NCBI GenBank assembly: GCA_018267055.1
Contig: JAFDZF010000105.1
Location: 1-42,462 of the forward strand
Length of the DNA stretch: 42,462 nt
Source: Bacteroidota bacterium
Lineage (GTDB): Bacteria; Bacteroidota; Bacteroidia; Flavobacteriales_F; PHOS-HE28
Direction of reading: 5' to 3'
Shown piece after piece: positions 6,808 through 14,041 of this stretch (position 1 is the stretch's first letter; every line of letters starts with the position of its first letter). The position numbers were made by a program, and so were the translations under genes. The notes under the pieces are model-generated. The model made no database searches, was not told where the DNA came from, and worked only from the letters and a program-made list of their open reading frames with translations.

Positions 6808-8424
6808 TCAGCGCAAGAGCGTCACCGTGCCATGGCCCGTGCGTGCGGCGCCCGGTTCACCGGCGAACGCGTACCTGAGCACCCAGAAGTAGACGCCCTC
6901 CGGCACAAGGTCTCCGCTCGATGTGTGCCCGTCCCAGCCCAGGGCCGGCCGTTCGGTGGTGAACACGGATTGGCCCCAGCGGTTGTACACCGTGAAGGAA
7001 AGCCGGTCCACGCCCTGCAGGGCGATGGGCGTGAACACATCGTTGTCCCCGTCGCCATTGGGCGTGAACACGTTCGGCAGTTCCACGGCCTGGCTGCAAT
7101 CACGGGCGATGATGGTCACGCTTCCGGAGAAGGGGCAGCCGTCCACGAGCACCGTAAGGGTGTAGGTCCCCGTGCTGTCCACCGTCCGGGGCATGTCCGT
7201 TGGACCGTCGCTCCATGCATAGATGGCTCCCGGGATGGGCGCGCCGCCGATCACGGCCGAGTCGCCTGCGCACAGCTGGCGGTCCGCACCCAGGCCCAGG
7301 TCGGGCCGGGTCACGTAGTCCACCACCACGGTATCGGGCGTCCAGGTGCATTCGGGATGCAGCCATTGCACGTGGTAGGTGCCCGGCCCGGTCACGAGGA
7401 AGGTCGGGTCCGTGCTGCCGTCCTGCCAGAAGTATTGCGCGCCATCGCGGGTCGCGTCCAGCAGCAGGGTCTCGCCGGGGCAGAGCGTCGTGTCCGGTCC
7501 GAGCAGGTCCTGCACCGTGGGGCAGGGCAGGCCGGAATAGGCCACCACCACCATGTTCACGAGGTTGTCCTGCTGCTGCTCCACCATCAGGGTGGGGTTG
7601 TGGCGGTAGGTCACCTGGAACTGCTGGTCCCCATGGGCGATCAGGCCGGAGAGGTCGGAAAGCACATCGGCACCGGCGATCGCCTGGTCGGGGCTATCGT
7701 CGCCCACGCCTTCGAACGTGCCGTTCGCGTAGTGGAAGGTGGCGCAGGCGCCGAAGAAGTTGCCGGGGCCCGCATTGGAATCCCGGCCGTGGAATTTGCC
7801 CAGCTCGGTGCCGTTGACCGTCACCGTCTCATAATCGATCCAGGGGCTCAGCGCATAGGCGCCCATGGTGCCGAAGGCGATCGGCGCATCGGTGGACATC
7901 GGCAGCGTGGTGTGCAGCGTGTAGTTCTCTTCCAGCTGCGAGTCGAGGCCGCAATGGAACACGTCGACCGTGATGGGACCGGCGCCGGCCAGCTCGTATT
8001 CCGTGAAGAGCATGTACTCCTTGAAGGTGGTGAAGCCGCCAAGGATGGCCAGGGTGTACACGCCGATGGCCGGGTCCAGCACGGCGGTCAGGTCCACGCT
8101 GTGCAGCACGGCCGCGCCATAGAGGCAGCTGAACGCAGGCCCCGCCGTGGATGCGTCGAAGGTGACCGGGATGCTGCCCAGGGTGATGGAGACGCTGGCA
8201 TCGGGCTGGCCGCCGATCGTGACGGCGTACAGGGTCGCCCGCCGCACGGTGGCCCCGGCCGGCAGGTCCATGAAGAGGGCGCCGGTGCCCTGGGTCTGGT
8301 CGCCGATGGAGAAGGTGCCGACCACGAGCCCCCCGTTGTAGGTATCGGTAGAAAGCAGGGCCTGGGCGGTGGCGGAAAGGGGGGCGAAGAGGAGGAGGCC
8401 ACGGAGGAGGAGCCGTTGGGCCAT
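6808..8424 (-). CDS. T9SS type B cargo with two beta repeats and gliding-motility C-terminal domain
   Basis: A 538-residue secreted protein. A signal peptide (MAQRLLLRGLLLFAPLSATAQA, residues 1-22) leads into an unidentified beta-rich domain (about 23-300). Two copies of the LGxDxxLCxG repeat follow (about 308-372 and 378-440, including YFWQDGS and YAWSDGP). The C-terminus is the gliding-motility-associated / T9SS type B sorting domain (about 448-538: NVFTPNGDGDNDVF, YNRWGQSVF, LGWDG, PEGVYFWVLRY, ending TVTLLR). Such proteins are exported through the type IX system to the surface or medium. The repeat family is the one present 19 times in the protein at 16181-20992. An ATG 21 bp earlier (8445) is an equally possible start; a GATATTCG box lies at 8493-8486. 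No catalytic domain is recognisable, so adhesion or a structural role is the best guess. Confidence 0.88.
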   Translation of the reverse strand: MAQRLLLRGLLLFAPLSATAQALLSTDTYNGGLVVGTFSIGDQTQGTGALFMDLPAGATVRRATLYAVTIGGQPDASVSITLGSIPVTFDASTAGPAFSCLYGAAVLHSVDLTAVLDPAIGVYTLAILGGFTTFKEYMLFTEYELAGAGPITVDVFHCGLDSQLEENYTLHTTLPMSTDAPIAFGTMGAYALSPWIDYETVTVNGTELGKFHGRDSNAGPGNFFGACATFHYANGTFEGVGDDSPDQAIAGADVLSDLSGLIAHGDQQFQVTYRHNPTLMVEQQQDNLVNMVVVAYSGLPCPTVQDLLGPDTTLCPGETLLLDATRDGAQYFWQDGSTDPTFLVTGPGTYHVQWLHPECTWTPDTVVVDYVTRPDLGLGADRQLCAGDSAVIGGAPIPGAIYAWSDGPTDMPRTVDSTGTYTLTVLVDGCPFSGSVTIIARDCSQAVELPNVFTPNGDGDNDVFTPIALQGVDRLSFTVYNRWGQSVFTTERPALGWDGHTSSGDLVPEGVYFWVLRYAFAGEPGAARTGHGTVTLLR

Positions 8425-8485
8425 CCCTGTGAGAGCAGGAGGCATCGTCTGGAGCAGCGGTGCGTGAGAGGCGCATCGCCGCATG

Positions 8486-8493
8486 CGAATATC
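8486..8493 (-). promoter_or_regulatory. Possible -7 box GATATTCG for the T9SS cargo gene
   Basis: GATATTCG on the minus strand, 40 nt upstream of the ATG at 8445 and 61 nt upstream of the one at 8424. It fits the looser pattern [T/G/C]AnnTTYG seen throughout the window. Confidence 0.3.
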
Positions 8494-8498
8494 GCGAG

Positions 8499-8921
8499 CT
8501 AGGAAAGATCTTGCGCCAAGGAGGAGGAAGGGACACCTGAGAAGAAGAGGTCCATCTCCTGTGCGATACGATCCAGTCGCCCCGCATCGACGGTCACGTG
8601 GGCCTGCATATCCCAAGGCTCGGCGATCCCCGGATGGCGAAGCTTCAGGCCGAGCGTGATATGCCCCAGGCGGTCATGGGTGGCCTCCAGTTCCATCTCG
8701 TTCTCCAGGGAGGACCACATCATCGCCCCGGGCCATCCGTCCCAGGCATCGGCCATCCGCTTGAACAAGCGGACAAGCTCAGGGTATTGCAGATATCCGT
8801 AGACGGTCCTTCGCACGTTGAACGCCCGATCGGAGACCAGGACGGTGAAGTCATCGCCGTCCCGTTCACAGAACGTGATGCTCGCGTCGGAGCACGAGGA
8901 GCGGATGATCACCCGTTCCAT
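8499..8921 (-). CDS. DUF6228 family protein
   Basis: A 140-residue cytoplasmic-looking protein that matches the DUF6228 pattern as I know it: an N-terminal strand-rich part (MERVIIRSSCSDASITFCER), then the segment with WDGWPGAMMWSSLENEMELE (about 60-79), ATHDRLGHITLGLKLRHP (about 80-97) and a late VDAGRLDRIAQEMDLFF (about 113-129). The function of this family is unknown; members are scattered singletons, sometimes in polymorphic-toxin or immunity settings, but no toxin gene lies here. The gene starts 8 bp after the GlsB-like gene and is probably co-transcribed with it. The start at 8921 is the first ATG giving only family sequence. Confidence 0.75.
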   Translation of the reverse strand: MERVIIRSSCSDASITFCERDGDDFTVLVSDRAFNVRRTVYGYLQYPELVRLFKRMADAWDGWPGAMMWSSLENEMELEATHDRLGHITLGLKLRHPGIAEPWDMQAHVTVDAGRLDRIAQEMDLFFSGVPSSSLAQDLS

Positions 8922-8929
8922 CCCTCCCT

Positions 8930-9169
8930 TCACTTCCGCAGGGCGCGCGCCAGCACGATCAGCAGGACGGCGCCCACCGTGGCGCAGATCAGCTGGCCCA
9001 GGATGTTGGTGGTGGCCAGGCCGAACAGGCTGAACACCCAGCCGCCGACCAGGCCGCCCACGATGCCCAGGATGATGTTGATGCCCAGGCCGTAGCCCTG
9101 GCCTTTCATGATCTGACCGGCCAGCCATCCGGCCACGCCGCCGATGAGGATGCTCCACAGGATGCCCAT
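8930..9169 (-). CDS. GlsB/YeaQ/YmgE family stress-response membrane protein
   Basis: A 79-residue transglycosylase-associated-type membrane protein with the typical Gly-rich helices: MGILWSILIGGVAGWLAGQI, then KGQGYGLGINIILGIVGGLV, then GGWVFSLFGL and a C-terminal helix GQLICATVGAVLLIVLARAL. Family members are inner-membrane proteins induced by stress; the mechanism is unknown. The -7 box TATCTTCA (9181-9174) ends 4 nt before the ATG, so the mRNA would begin at or almost at the start codon. It lies just downstream of the rplS terminator, giving it an independent transcript with the DUF6228 gene. Confidence 0.9.
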   Translation of the reverse strand: MGILWSILIGGVAGWLAGQIMKGQGYGLGINIILGIVGGLVGGWVFSLFGLATTNILGQLICATVGAVLLIVLARALRK

Positions 9170-9173
9170 GGAG

Positions 9174-9181
9174 TGAAGATA
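9174..9181 (-). promoter_or_regulatory. Predicted -7 box TATCTTCA for the GlsB-like gene
   Basis: TATCTTCA on the minus strand with only 4 nt before the ATG at 9169. If transcription starts the usual few bases after the box, the message is leaderless. Confidence 0.5.
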
Positions 9182-9194
9182 GCGGGAAAAGGAA

Positions 9195-9217
9195 CGGCCC
9201 CCGGGATCCGGGGGCCG
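9195..9217 (-). terminator. Intrinsic terminator after rplS
   Basis: A perfect 10-bp stem (CGGCCCCCGG at 9195-9204, partner 9208-9217) with a 3-nt loop. On the minus strand it follows the rplS stop by about 23 nt and is followed by a T-rich run (TTCCTTTTCCC). This is a convincing Rho-independent terminator for trmD-rplS. Confidence 0.8.
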
Positions 9218-9240
9218 CTCGGTGTTCGGTGGAAGGAGGC

Positions 9241-9621
9241 TTACTTCGCGCTGACCGGTTCGGCGGCGGCCACCGGCATGCGCTTCTCCTGGATGCGGGC
9301 GCTCTTGCCGCGGCGCTCGCGCAGGTAGAAGATGCGGGCACGGTTCACCTGGCCGCGCTTGTTCACATCGATCTGGTCGATGAAGGGGGAGGCGATCGGG
9401 AAGATCCGCTCCACGCCCACGTTGCCGCTCATCTTGCGCACGGTGAAGGTGGCGGTGCTGCCGCTGCCCTTGCGCTGGATCACCACGCCTTGGTACTGCT
9501 GGATGCGCTCCTTGTTCCCCTCGCTGATGCGGTAGTGAACGGTGATGGTATCGCCCGCCTTGAAGTCAGGATACTGCTTCACGGGGGCCCATTCCTTCTC
9601 GAGTTGCTTGATCTTGTCCAT
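9241..9621 (-). CDS. rplS: 50S ribosomal protein L19
   Basis: A 126-residue bL19, located at the 30S-50S interface. Recognised by the central FKAGDTITVHYRISEGNKERIQQYQGVVIQRKG region (about residues 20-52; Phe-x-x-Gly-Asp-Thr and the YQGVVI strand), then FTVRKMSGNVGVERIFPIASP (about 59-79) and the RARIFYLRERRGKSARIQEK segment (about 93-112). The C-terminal tail (RMPVAAAEPVSAK) is slightly longer than in E. coli, as in other Bacteroidota. It lies 80 bp downstream of trmD, the usual trmD-rplS order. A weak TAATATTG box (9673-9666) in that gap could provide an extra promoter. Confidence 0.97.
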   Translation of the reverse strand: MDKIKQLEKEWAPVKQYPDFKAGDTITVHYRISEGNKERIQQYQGVVIQRKGSGSTATFTVRKMSGNVGVERIFPIASPFIDQIDVNKRGQVNRARIFYLRERRGKSARIQEKRMPVAAAEPVSAK

Positions 9622-9701
9622 GGCGCTCAGCGGTTTACGGCGGGGCTCGCCCGCAATTGGGGCCGCAATATTAAGGAAAGATCGCCTTCGCGCGGCAGGG
9701 A

Positions 9702-10391
9702 CTACCCACCTTCGGGTCCGTCCAGGAGGTCCGGGCGCCGTTCCCGGGTGCGCTGGACGCTCTGCTCATGGCGCCAGGCTTGGATCCGGGCCTCGTGGCC
9801 GCTCATCAGCACGGGGGGCACGGGCCAGCCGTTGTATTCGGCCGGACGGGTATAGACGGGGGGGGCCACCAGGCCGTCCTGGAAACTGTCCGACAGGGCC
9901 GAGGTCTCGTCGTTCAGCACCCCCGGCAGCAGGCGGATGAGGGCATCGCTGAGCACGGCCGCCGGGAGTTCGCCTCCGCTGAGCACATAGTCGCCGATGC
10001 TGATCTCGCGGGTCACCAGGTGCTGGCGCACGCGCTCGTCCACCCCCTTGTAGTGGCCGCAGAGCAGGATGAGGTTCTTCAGGGTGCTCATCCGGTTGGC
10101 CAGGGGCTGGTCCAGGCGCTGGCCGTCGGGGCTCATGTAGATCACCTCGTCATAGGTCCGCTGGGCCTTCAGGTGCTCGATGGCCCGGTGGATGGGCTCG
10201 ATCAGCATCACCATGCCGGCCCCCCCGCCGAAGGCGTAGTCGTCCAGCCGCTTGTGCTTGTCCGTGGCGAAGGCGCGCAGGTCGTGCACGTGCACCTCGG
10301 CCAGGCCCTTCTGCTGGGCGCGCTCCAGGATGCTGTCGTTGAAATAGCTGTCCAGGAGGCCCGGGAGGGCGGTGAGGATGTCGATGCGCAT
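9702..10391 (-). CDS. trmD: tRNA (guanine-N1)-methyltransferase
   Basis: A 229-residue TrmD, the SPOUT-fold enzyme that methylates G37 at N1 in tRNAs with G36G37, using S-adenosylmethionine. The N-terminus [20 protein letters not shown] fixes the start at 10391; a longer open frame upstream (to 10628) lacks family sequence. The knot motifs are visible: [23 protein letters not shown] (about 110-121), [13 protein letters not shown] (about 130-142), and later [20 protein letters not shown]. It heads the trmD-rplS operon, and a -7 box TAGTTTCG lies at 10440-10433, giving a leader of about 40 nt. The 196-bp divergent region to the next gene (10392-10587) carries boxes for both directions. Confidence 0.97.
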   Translation of the reverse strand: MRIDILTALPGLLDSYFNDSILERAQQKGLAEVHVHDLRAFATDKHKRLDDYAFGGGAGMVMLIEPIHRAIEHLKAQRTYDEVIYMSPDGQRLDQPLANRMSTLKNLILLCGHYKGVDERVRQHLVTREISIGDYVLSGGELPAAVLSDALIRLLPGVLNDETSALSDSFQDGLVAPPVYTRPAEYNGWPVPPVLMSGHEARIQAWRHEQSVQRTRERRPDLLDGPEGG

Positions 10392-10432
10392 GGGCCGGGC
10401 CGTAGGTGCCGGTCCTTGGCCGGCAGTGGCCG

Positions 10433-10440
10433 CGAAACTA
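10433..10440 (-). promoter_or_regulatory. Predicted -7 box TAGTTTCG for trmD-rplS
   Basis: TAGTTTCG on the minus strand, 41 nt before the trmD ATG. The identical octamer precedes the gene at 28311. Confidence 0.55.
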
Positions 10441-10540
10441 GGGCTCCCCGCCAAGGAACAGGGAACGGCCCTGTCGGTGGGGAACGATCGGCCGGCAACT
10501 GGAAGCCGCCCTTCCCCGTAGGAACGGAAGCACGCGGTGC

Positions 10541-10548
10541 TACCTTCG
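10541..10548 (+). promoter_or_regulatory. Predicted -7 box TACCTTCG for the gene at 10588
   Basis: TACCTTCG, 39 nt before the ATG at 10588. This distance matches the leaders of trmD, the DUF1599 gene and the gene at 28311. Confidence 0.5.
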
Positions 10549-10587
10549 GCATCGTTCTTGCCAAACCCGCGCAAAGCCACCTCCCGC

Positions 10588-11322
10588 ATGATACGGTCGT
10601 TCACCCTCGCCCTGGCCTCGCTGCTCATCGTCAGTGCCAGCGCGCAGAAGAAGCCCTACGATGACCTGCTCGTGAAGTTCGTGGACGAGAAGTACGAGGA
10701 CTGCCTGGCCAAGGCGCAGCTCTATACCGAGAAGGACGACACGAAGAAGGACCCGCTGCCCTACCTCTACATGAGCATGTGCCTGTACGAGATGAGCAAG
10801 ATCGAGAAGTACAAGGCCATGGAGGACTACAAGAAGGCCGACAAGGAGGCCTTGAAGTGGGCCGAGAAGTACCGCAAGAAGGACAAGAACAAGGAGTTCT
10901 TCGACAACTACGCCGACTACTGGAGCGAGCTGAACACCATGGCCCAGGAGACCGGCCTCAACTTCTACGATGAGGGGGCCAAGAGCATGAGCAAGGCCAA
11001 GCAGACCTTCGACAGCATGACGGGCTACTACCCCGAGAACCCCGGCCCCTGGCTGATGCTCGCCCTGTGCCAGTACAAGAGCAACCTGGCCAAGGAGGGC
11101 GACGCCAGCACCGCCAAGTTCAAGTCGGCCCTGGAGGCCGCCGGTGGCGTGGAGGCCCTGCCCGAGGACCAGAAGAAGCTGATGAAGAGCGCCCTCATCA
11201 ACTACGCCGGTTACCTGGACAGCAAGGGCGACAAGAGCGGGGCCAAGGCCGCGCTCGAGCTGGGCAAGGAGGCGCTGAAGGACGATCCCGAGTTCAAGAC
11301 GGCCCTGCAGGAGTACCAGTAA
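10588..11322 (+). CDS. Secreted helical (TPR-like) protein of unknown function
   Basis: A 244-residue exported protein. A signal peptide ([20 protein letters not shown], 1-20) precedes a Lys/Glu/Asp/Tyr-rich all-helical body. Helix pairs of TPR character are visible: [73 protein letters not shown] and [20 protein letters not shown] followed by [11 protein letters not shown]. The start at 10588 is chosen because it begins the signal peptide; the frame is open 51 bp further up. No lipobox cysteine is present, so it should be periplasmic. It is a single-gene transcription unit ended by a strong hairpin. I do not recognise a named family; a protein-protein scaffold role is inferred from the TPR-like pattern. 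Confidence 0.8.
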   Translation: MIRSFTLALASLLIVSASAQKKPYDDLLVKFVDEKYEDCLAKAQLYTEKDDTKKDPLPYLYMSMCLYEMSKIEKYKAMEDYKKADKEALKWAEKYRKKDKNKEFFDNYADYWSELNTMAQETGLNFYDEGAKSMSKAKQTFDSMTGYYPENPGPWLMLALCQYKSNLAKEGDASTAKFKSALEAAGGVEALPEDQKKLMKSALINYAGYLDSKGDKSGAKAALELGKEALKDDPEFKTALQEYQ

Positions 11323-11330
11323 GCGCCGAG

Positions 11331-11380
11331 CGGAACGGACCGAACAGGGAAGGCGGCCATGGGCCGCCTTTTCCGTTCCG
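11331..11380. terminator. Bidirectional terminator
   Basis: The core is a 9-bp perfect stem (11350-11358 with 11362-11370; GGCGGCC/GGCCGCC flanked by AA/TT) with a 3-nt loop, followed by TT on the plus strand. An outer arm, CGGAACGG (11331-11338) with CCGTTCCG (11373-11380), extends the structure. It lies exactly between the convergent genes ending at 11322 and 11383, so it can serve both. Confidence 0.75.
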
Positions 11381-11382
11381 GC

Positions 11383-11688
11383 CTATCGGAGCACGTCCCG
11401 GATGGCCGCGCGGATCGATGGGGTCACCAGGACCACGACGGCGACCACGCCTCCGCAGGCCCAGGGGATCCCGTGCAGCAGTCCCCGCAAGGCGGGGGCA
11501 GGAAGCCGGAAGCAGCCGATGCAGAGGGCGGTCACGCATGCGAGGCGGAGAAGCCACCGCACAGGCCAGGGCAGCCCGCCGAACAGGCGCAGGCGCCAGC
11601 ACAGGAGCAGGAGCGTGGGCGCCAGCACGAGCAGCACCCGCATCAACAGCTGGGCCATGTGCCCGGCCGCATCGCCTATGCCGATCAT
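11383..11688 (-). CDS. Small membrane protein coupled to the MMPL transporter
   Basis: A 101-residue protein beginning MIGIGDAAGHMAQLLMRVLL with three likely membrane helices (about 11-31, 45-60 and 72-88) and a basic C-terminus ending TPSIRAAIRDVLR. I do not recognise a family. Its ATG overlaps the TGA of the transporter gene (ATGA, 11685-11688), so translation is probably coupled and the two products may be made in fixed ratio. That makes an accessory role to the transporter plausible, but this is inference. Codon use resembles the neighbours. Confidence 0.65.
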   Translation of the reverse strand: MIGIGDAAGHMAQLLMRVLLVLAPTLLLLCWRLRLFGGLPWPVRWLLRLACVTALCIGCFRLPAPALRGLLHGIPWACGGVVAVVVLVTPSIRAAIRDVLR

Positions 11689-13979
11689 GCGCGTGCGGGT
11701 CGCGGCCGCATGATGAGCATCACCAGCGCCGGCAGCAGCAGCAGTTCCGCCACGAAGGCGAAGGCCAGCGTGAGCGTGATCAGCAGGCCCATGTAGAACA
11801 CGCTGGCGAAGTCGGAGAACGTGAGGGTGATGAAGCCGGAGATCAGCATGAGGCTGGTGACGGTGACGGCCTTGCCGGTGCTGAGGTAGGTGCGCTTCAG
11901 CGCATAGGCCACCGTGCGCCCCTCGCGCAGCTGCTGGCGCAATTTGGCCAGCATGTGGATGGTGTCGTCCTCGGCGATGCCGAAGGCGATGGAGAAGATG
12001 ATGGCCGTGCTCACCTTCAGGTCGATGCCGCAGGCGCCCATCACGCCGGCCACGAAGGCGAGGGGCACCAGGTTGGGCAGCAGGGCCACCAGCACCATCC
12101 GCGGGTCGCGGAAGAACCACATCATGATCAGGGCGGTGAGCAGCACCGCCAGGCCCATGCCGCCCACCAGCTGCGCGCTCAGCGTGGCATTGTTGCGGTC
12201 GATCAGGTAGGCCATGCCTGTCTGGTGGAAGCGCACCAGGGTGCTGTCGGTGTGCGTCGCGATGAACCGTTCCAGCTCGGCGTTCTTGCGGGTGTCCACG
12301 TAGCCGCCCTGGTCCACCATGCGCCCGCTGAGGCGCGCGCCCCGGCCGTCGGCCCGCACGAGGCTCGCCAGCCCTTCCTTCCCGGCGAAGAGGCGGGCAC
12401 GCTTCGCCAGGCGGTGGCATTCCAGGCTGTCGTCCGGCAGGGTATAGAAGGATGCCTCACCGCCGTTGAAGGCCTTGTTCAGCGAGCGCATCAGGGTCAC
12501 CGGCGACAGCACGCTGTTGACCCCGTAGTCCTGCTCCACGTGCGCCTGCACGCGCTCGATCTGCCGCAGCACCTGCGGGTCCCAGATGCGGCGGCCGGTG
12601 TCCGCCAGCGTGATCTCCACTTCGAAGGGGCGCACGCCGCCGAAGCGCTGTTCGAAGAACCGGTAGCCCACCTTCTTCGCATCGTCCTCGGGCCAGTCCT
12701 CCAGCAGGTAGTTGTTCACCTTGATGCGCGTCATCAGCGCGATCCCGGCCACGGCGATGGCCCCGAAGCCGAGCACGATGCCGCGCCGGTGCCGGATGGT
12801 CCATTGGAACAGCCGCGGCAGCCGGCGGTCCCAGGGCGAGGCGCGCGTGCGGTGGGGCAGCAGCTTCTCCGGCCCGATGAACACCAACAGCGCGGGCAGC
12901 AGCGTGAAGGCCAGCACGAAGGCCAGCAGCACGCCGATGCCTGTGTAGAAGCCGAACTCCTGCAGCGGCTGGATGCTCGCGGTGCCCAGCGTGGCGAAGC
13001 CGATGGCCGCGGTGAGGGCGGTGAGCAAGGTGGGCAGCCCCACCTCCCGGTAGGTCCGCGCGAGCGCCTTCACCCGTCCGTGCCCGGCGCGCAGCTCGTC
13101 CAGGTAGCATTCCAGGATGTGCACCACGTCGCTCATCCCCACCACGAACAGGATGGTGGGCAGCAGCATGGTAAGGATGCTCAGCGGCTTGCCCAGCAGC
13201 GTCATGAAGCCCACCTGCCACAGGATCGCCAGGCCCACCGTGACGATGGGCACCGCCACCCCCCAGAACGAGCGGAAGCCGGCCCACAGGAAGATCGCGA
13301 GCAGCGCGATGCTCGAACCCAGGAAGAGGAAGAGCTCCTCCACCATCATCGCGATGTAGTAGTGCTGCCCATGGATGCGTCCGCCCAGGCGCACGTGCTC
13401 CAACCCGCTCGCCGCGATGCACGCCTCCACGCCGCTCAGGAGCGAATCGCTCTTCGCCTTGGACAGCCCCGGCTCCGAGATCAGCACCAGCAGCAGGGCC
13501 TGGGCGCGGGCATCGAAGAAGGTGTCGCGCACCCGCGGGTCCTGCCGGATGCGCACCGAGTCCACCGCCAGCAGGCTGTCGTTCGTGAAGCGCAGGTAAG
13601 GCACCTCGAAGGCCCCCACCGGCGTGACCACCGGCTCGGTGAGGCGGGTGGGCGAGGTCACCGAGCGCACGTAGGGCACCTGCTCCAGCGCCGCCGTGAG
13701 CGCGTCCACGCGCGTGAGGAAGCGGCGCTCGAACACGCCCTGCGGGCGCTCGATGCCGATGAGGAGGAAATCGTTGTCGCTGCCGAAGCGGTCGCGGAAG
13801 GCCTGGTAGCGGTCCAGTTCGGGGTCGTTCTTGGGGAAGAACTTCTCGAAGTCGTAGTCCACCCGCGCATGCCGCAGCGCGAAGGCGAAGAAGAGGGAAA
13901 CGGCGCCGACGGCGATCAGCGCCCAGCGGGCATTGCGGCGCGTGAGCCGGCGTTCAAGGCGGGTGCCGTCCGGGGCCAT
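11685..13979 (-). CDS. MMPL/RND-superfamily transporter
   Basis: A 764-residue RND-superfamily permease of the MMPL/hopanoid-exporter type, predicted to move hydrophobic or lipid-like molecules using the proton gradient. Two repeats each start with one membrane helix, then a periplasmic domain, then five clustered helices. Helix 1 is at about 19-35 (ALIAVGAVSLFFAFALR); the first bundle (about 215-365) contains GMSDVVHILECYLDEL; the second bundle (about 600-755) contains GIAEDDTIHMLAKLRQQL, the matching conserved Asp-rich motif. Other in-frame ATGs lie at 14018 and 14009; I prefer 13979 because a CAACTTCG box (14003-13996) sits 16 nt upstream of it. The gene diverges from the WG-repeat gene, and no membrane-fusion or outer-membrane partner is adjacent. 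Confidence 0.88.
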   Translation of the reverse strand: MAPDGTRLERRLTRRNARWALIAVGAVSLFFAFALRHARVDYDFEKFFPKNDPELDRYQAFRDRFGSDNDFLLIGIERPQGVFERRFLTRVDALTAALEQVPYVRSVTSPTRLTEPVVTPVGAFEVPYLRFTNDSLLAVDSVRIRQDPRVRDTFFDARAQALLLVLISEPGLSKAKSDSLLSGVEACIAASGLEHVRLGGRIHGQHYYIAMMVEELFLFLGSSIALLAIFLWAGFRSFWGVAVPIVTVGLAILWQVGFMTLLGKPLSILTMLLPTILFVVGMSDVVHILECYLDELRAGHGRVKALARTYREVGLPTLLTALTAAIGFATLGTASIQPLQEFGFYTGIGVLLAFVLAFTLLPALLVFIGPEKLLPHRTRASPWDRRLPRLFQWTIRHRRGIVLGFGAIAVAGIALMTRIKVNNYLLEDWPEDDAKKVGYRFFEQRFGGVRPFEVEITLADTGRRIWDPQVLRQIERVQAHVEQDYGVNSVLSPVTLMRSLNKAFNGGEASFYTLPDDSLECHRLAKRARLFAGKEGLASLVRADGRGARLSGRMVDQGGYVDTRKNAELERFIATHTDSTLVRFHQTGMAYLIDRNNATLSAQLVGGMGLAVLLTALIMMWFFRDPRMVLVALLPNLVPLAFVAGVMGACGIDLKVSTAIIFSIAFGIAEDDTIHMLAKLRQQLREGRTVAYALKRTYLSTGKAVTVTSLMLISGFITLTFSDFASVFYMGLLITLTLAFAFVAELLLLPALVMLIMRPRPARA

Positions 13980-13995
13980 CCAGCAAGCGGTGGCG

Positions 13996-14003
13996 CGAAG
14001 TTG
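13996..14003 (-). promoter_or_regulatory. Possible -7 box CAACTTCG for the MMPL gene
   Basis: CAACTTCG on the minus strand, 16 nt before the ATG at 13979. It lies back-to-back with the plus-strand box at 14028-14035. If used, the ATGs at 14009 and 14018 are not part of the message. Confidence 0.35.
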
Positions 14004-14027
14004 GGACATGCCGGGCATCGGACCGGG

Positions 14028-14035
14028 TAAATTCG
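14028..14035 (+). promoter_or_regulatory. Predicted -7 box TAAATTCG for the WG-repeat gene
   Basis: TAAATTCG ends 6 nt before the ATG at 14042, predicting a leaderless or nearly leaderless mRNA. Confidence 0.5.
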
Positions 14036-14041
14036 CACCGC

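Noticed and set aside
6832-8502. A 556-codon plus-strand open frame over the T9SS cargo gene at 6808-8424
   Set aside because: No domains, and the minus-strand product has a signal peptide and a type B sorting domain.
9858-9865. G8 run in trmD as a phase-variation site
   Set aside because: trmD is essential for growth in most bacteria, so switching is unlikely; the run is used only as a background comparison for the G9 tract.
11067-14030. A 987-codon plus-strand open frame over the MMPL gene
   Set aside because: Composition is Gln/His/Arg-rich shadow sequence; the minus strand encodes a clear RND-type permease.
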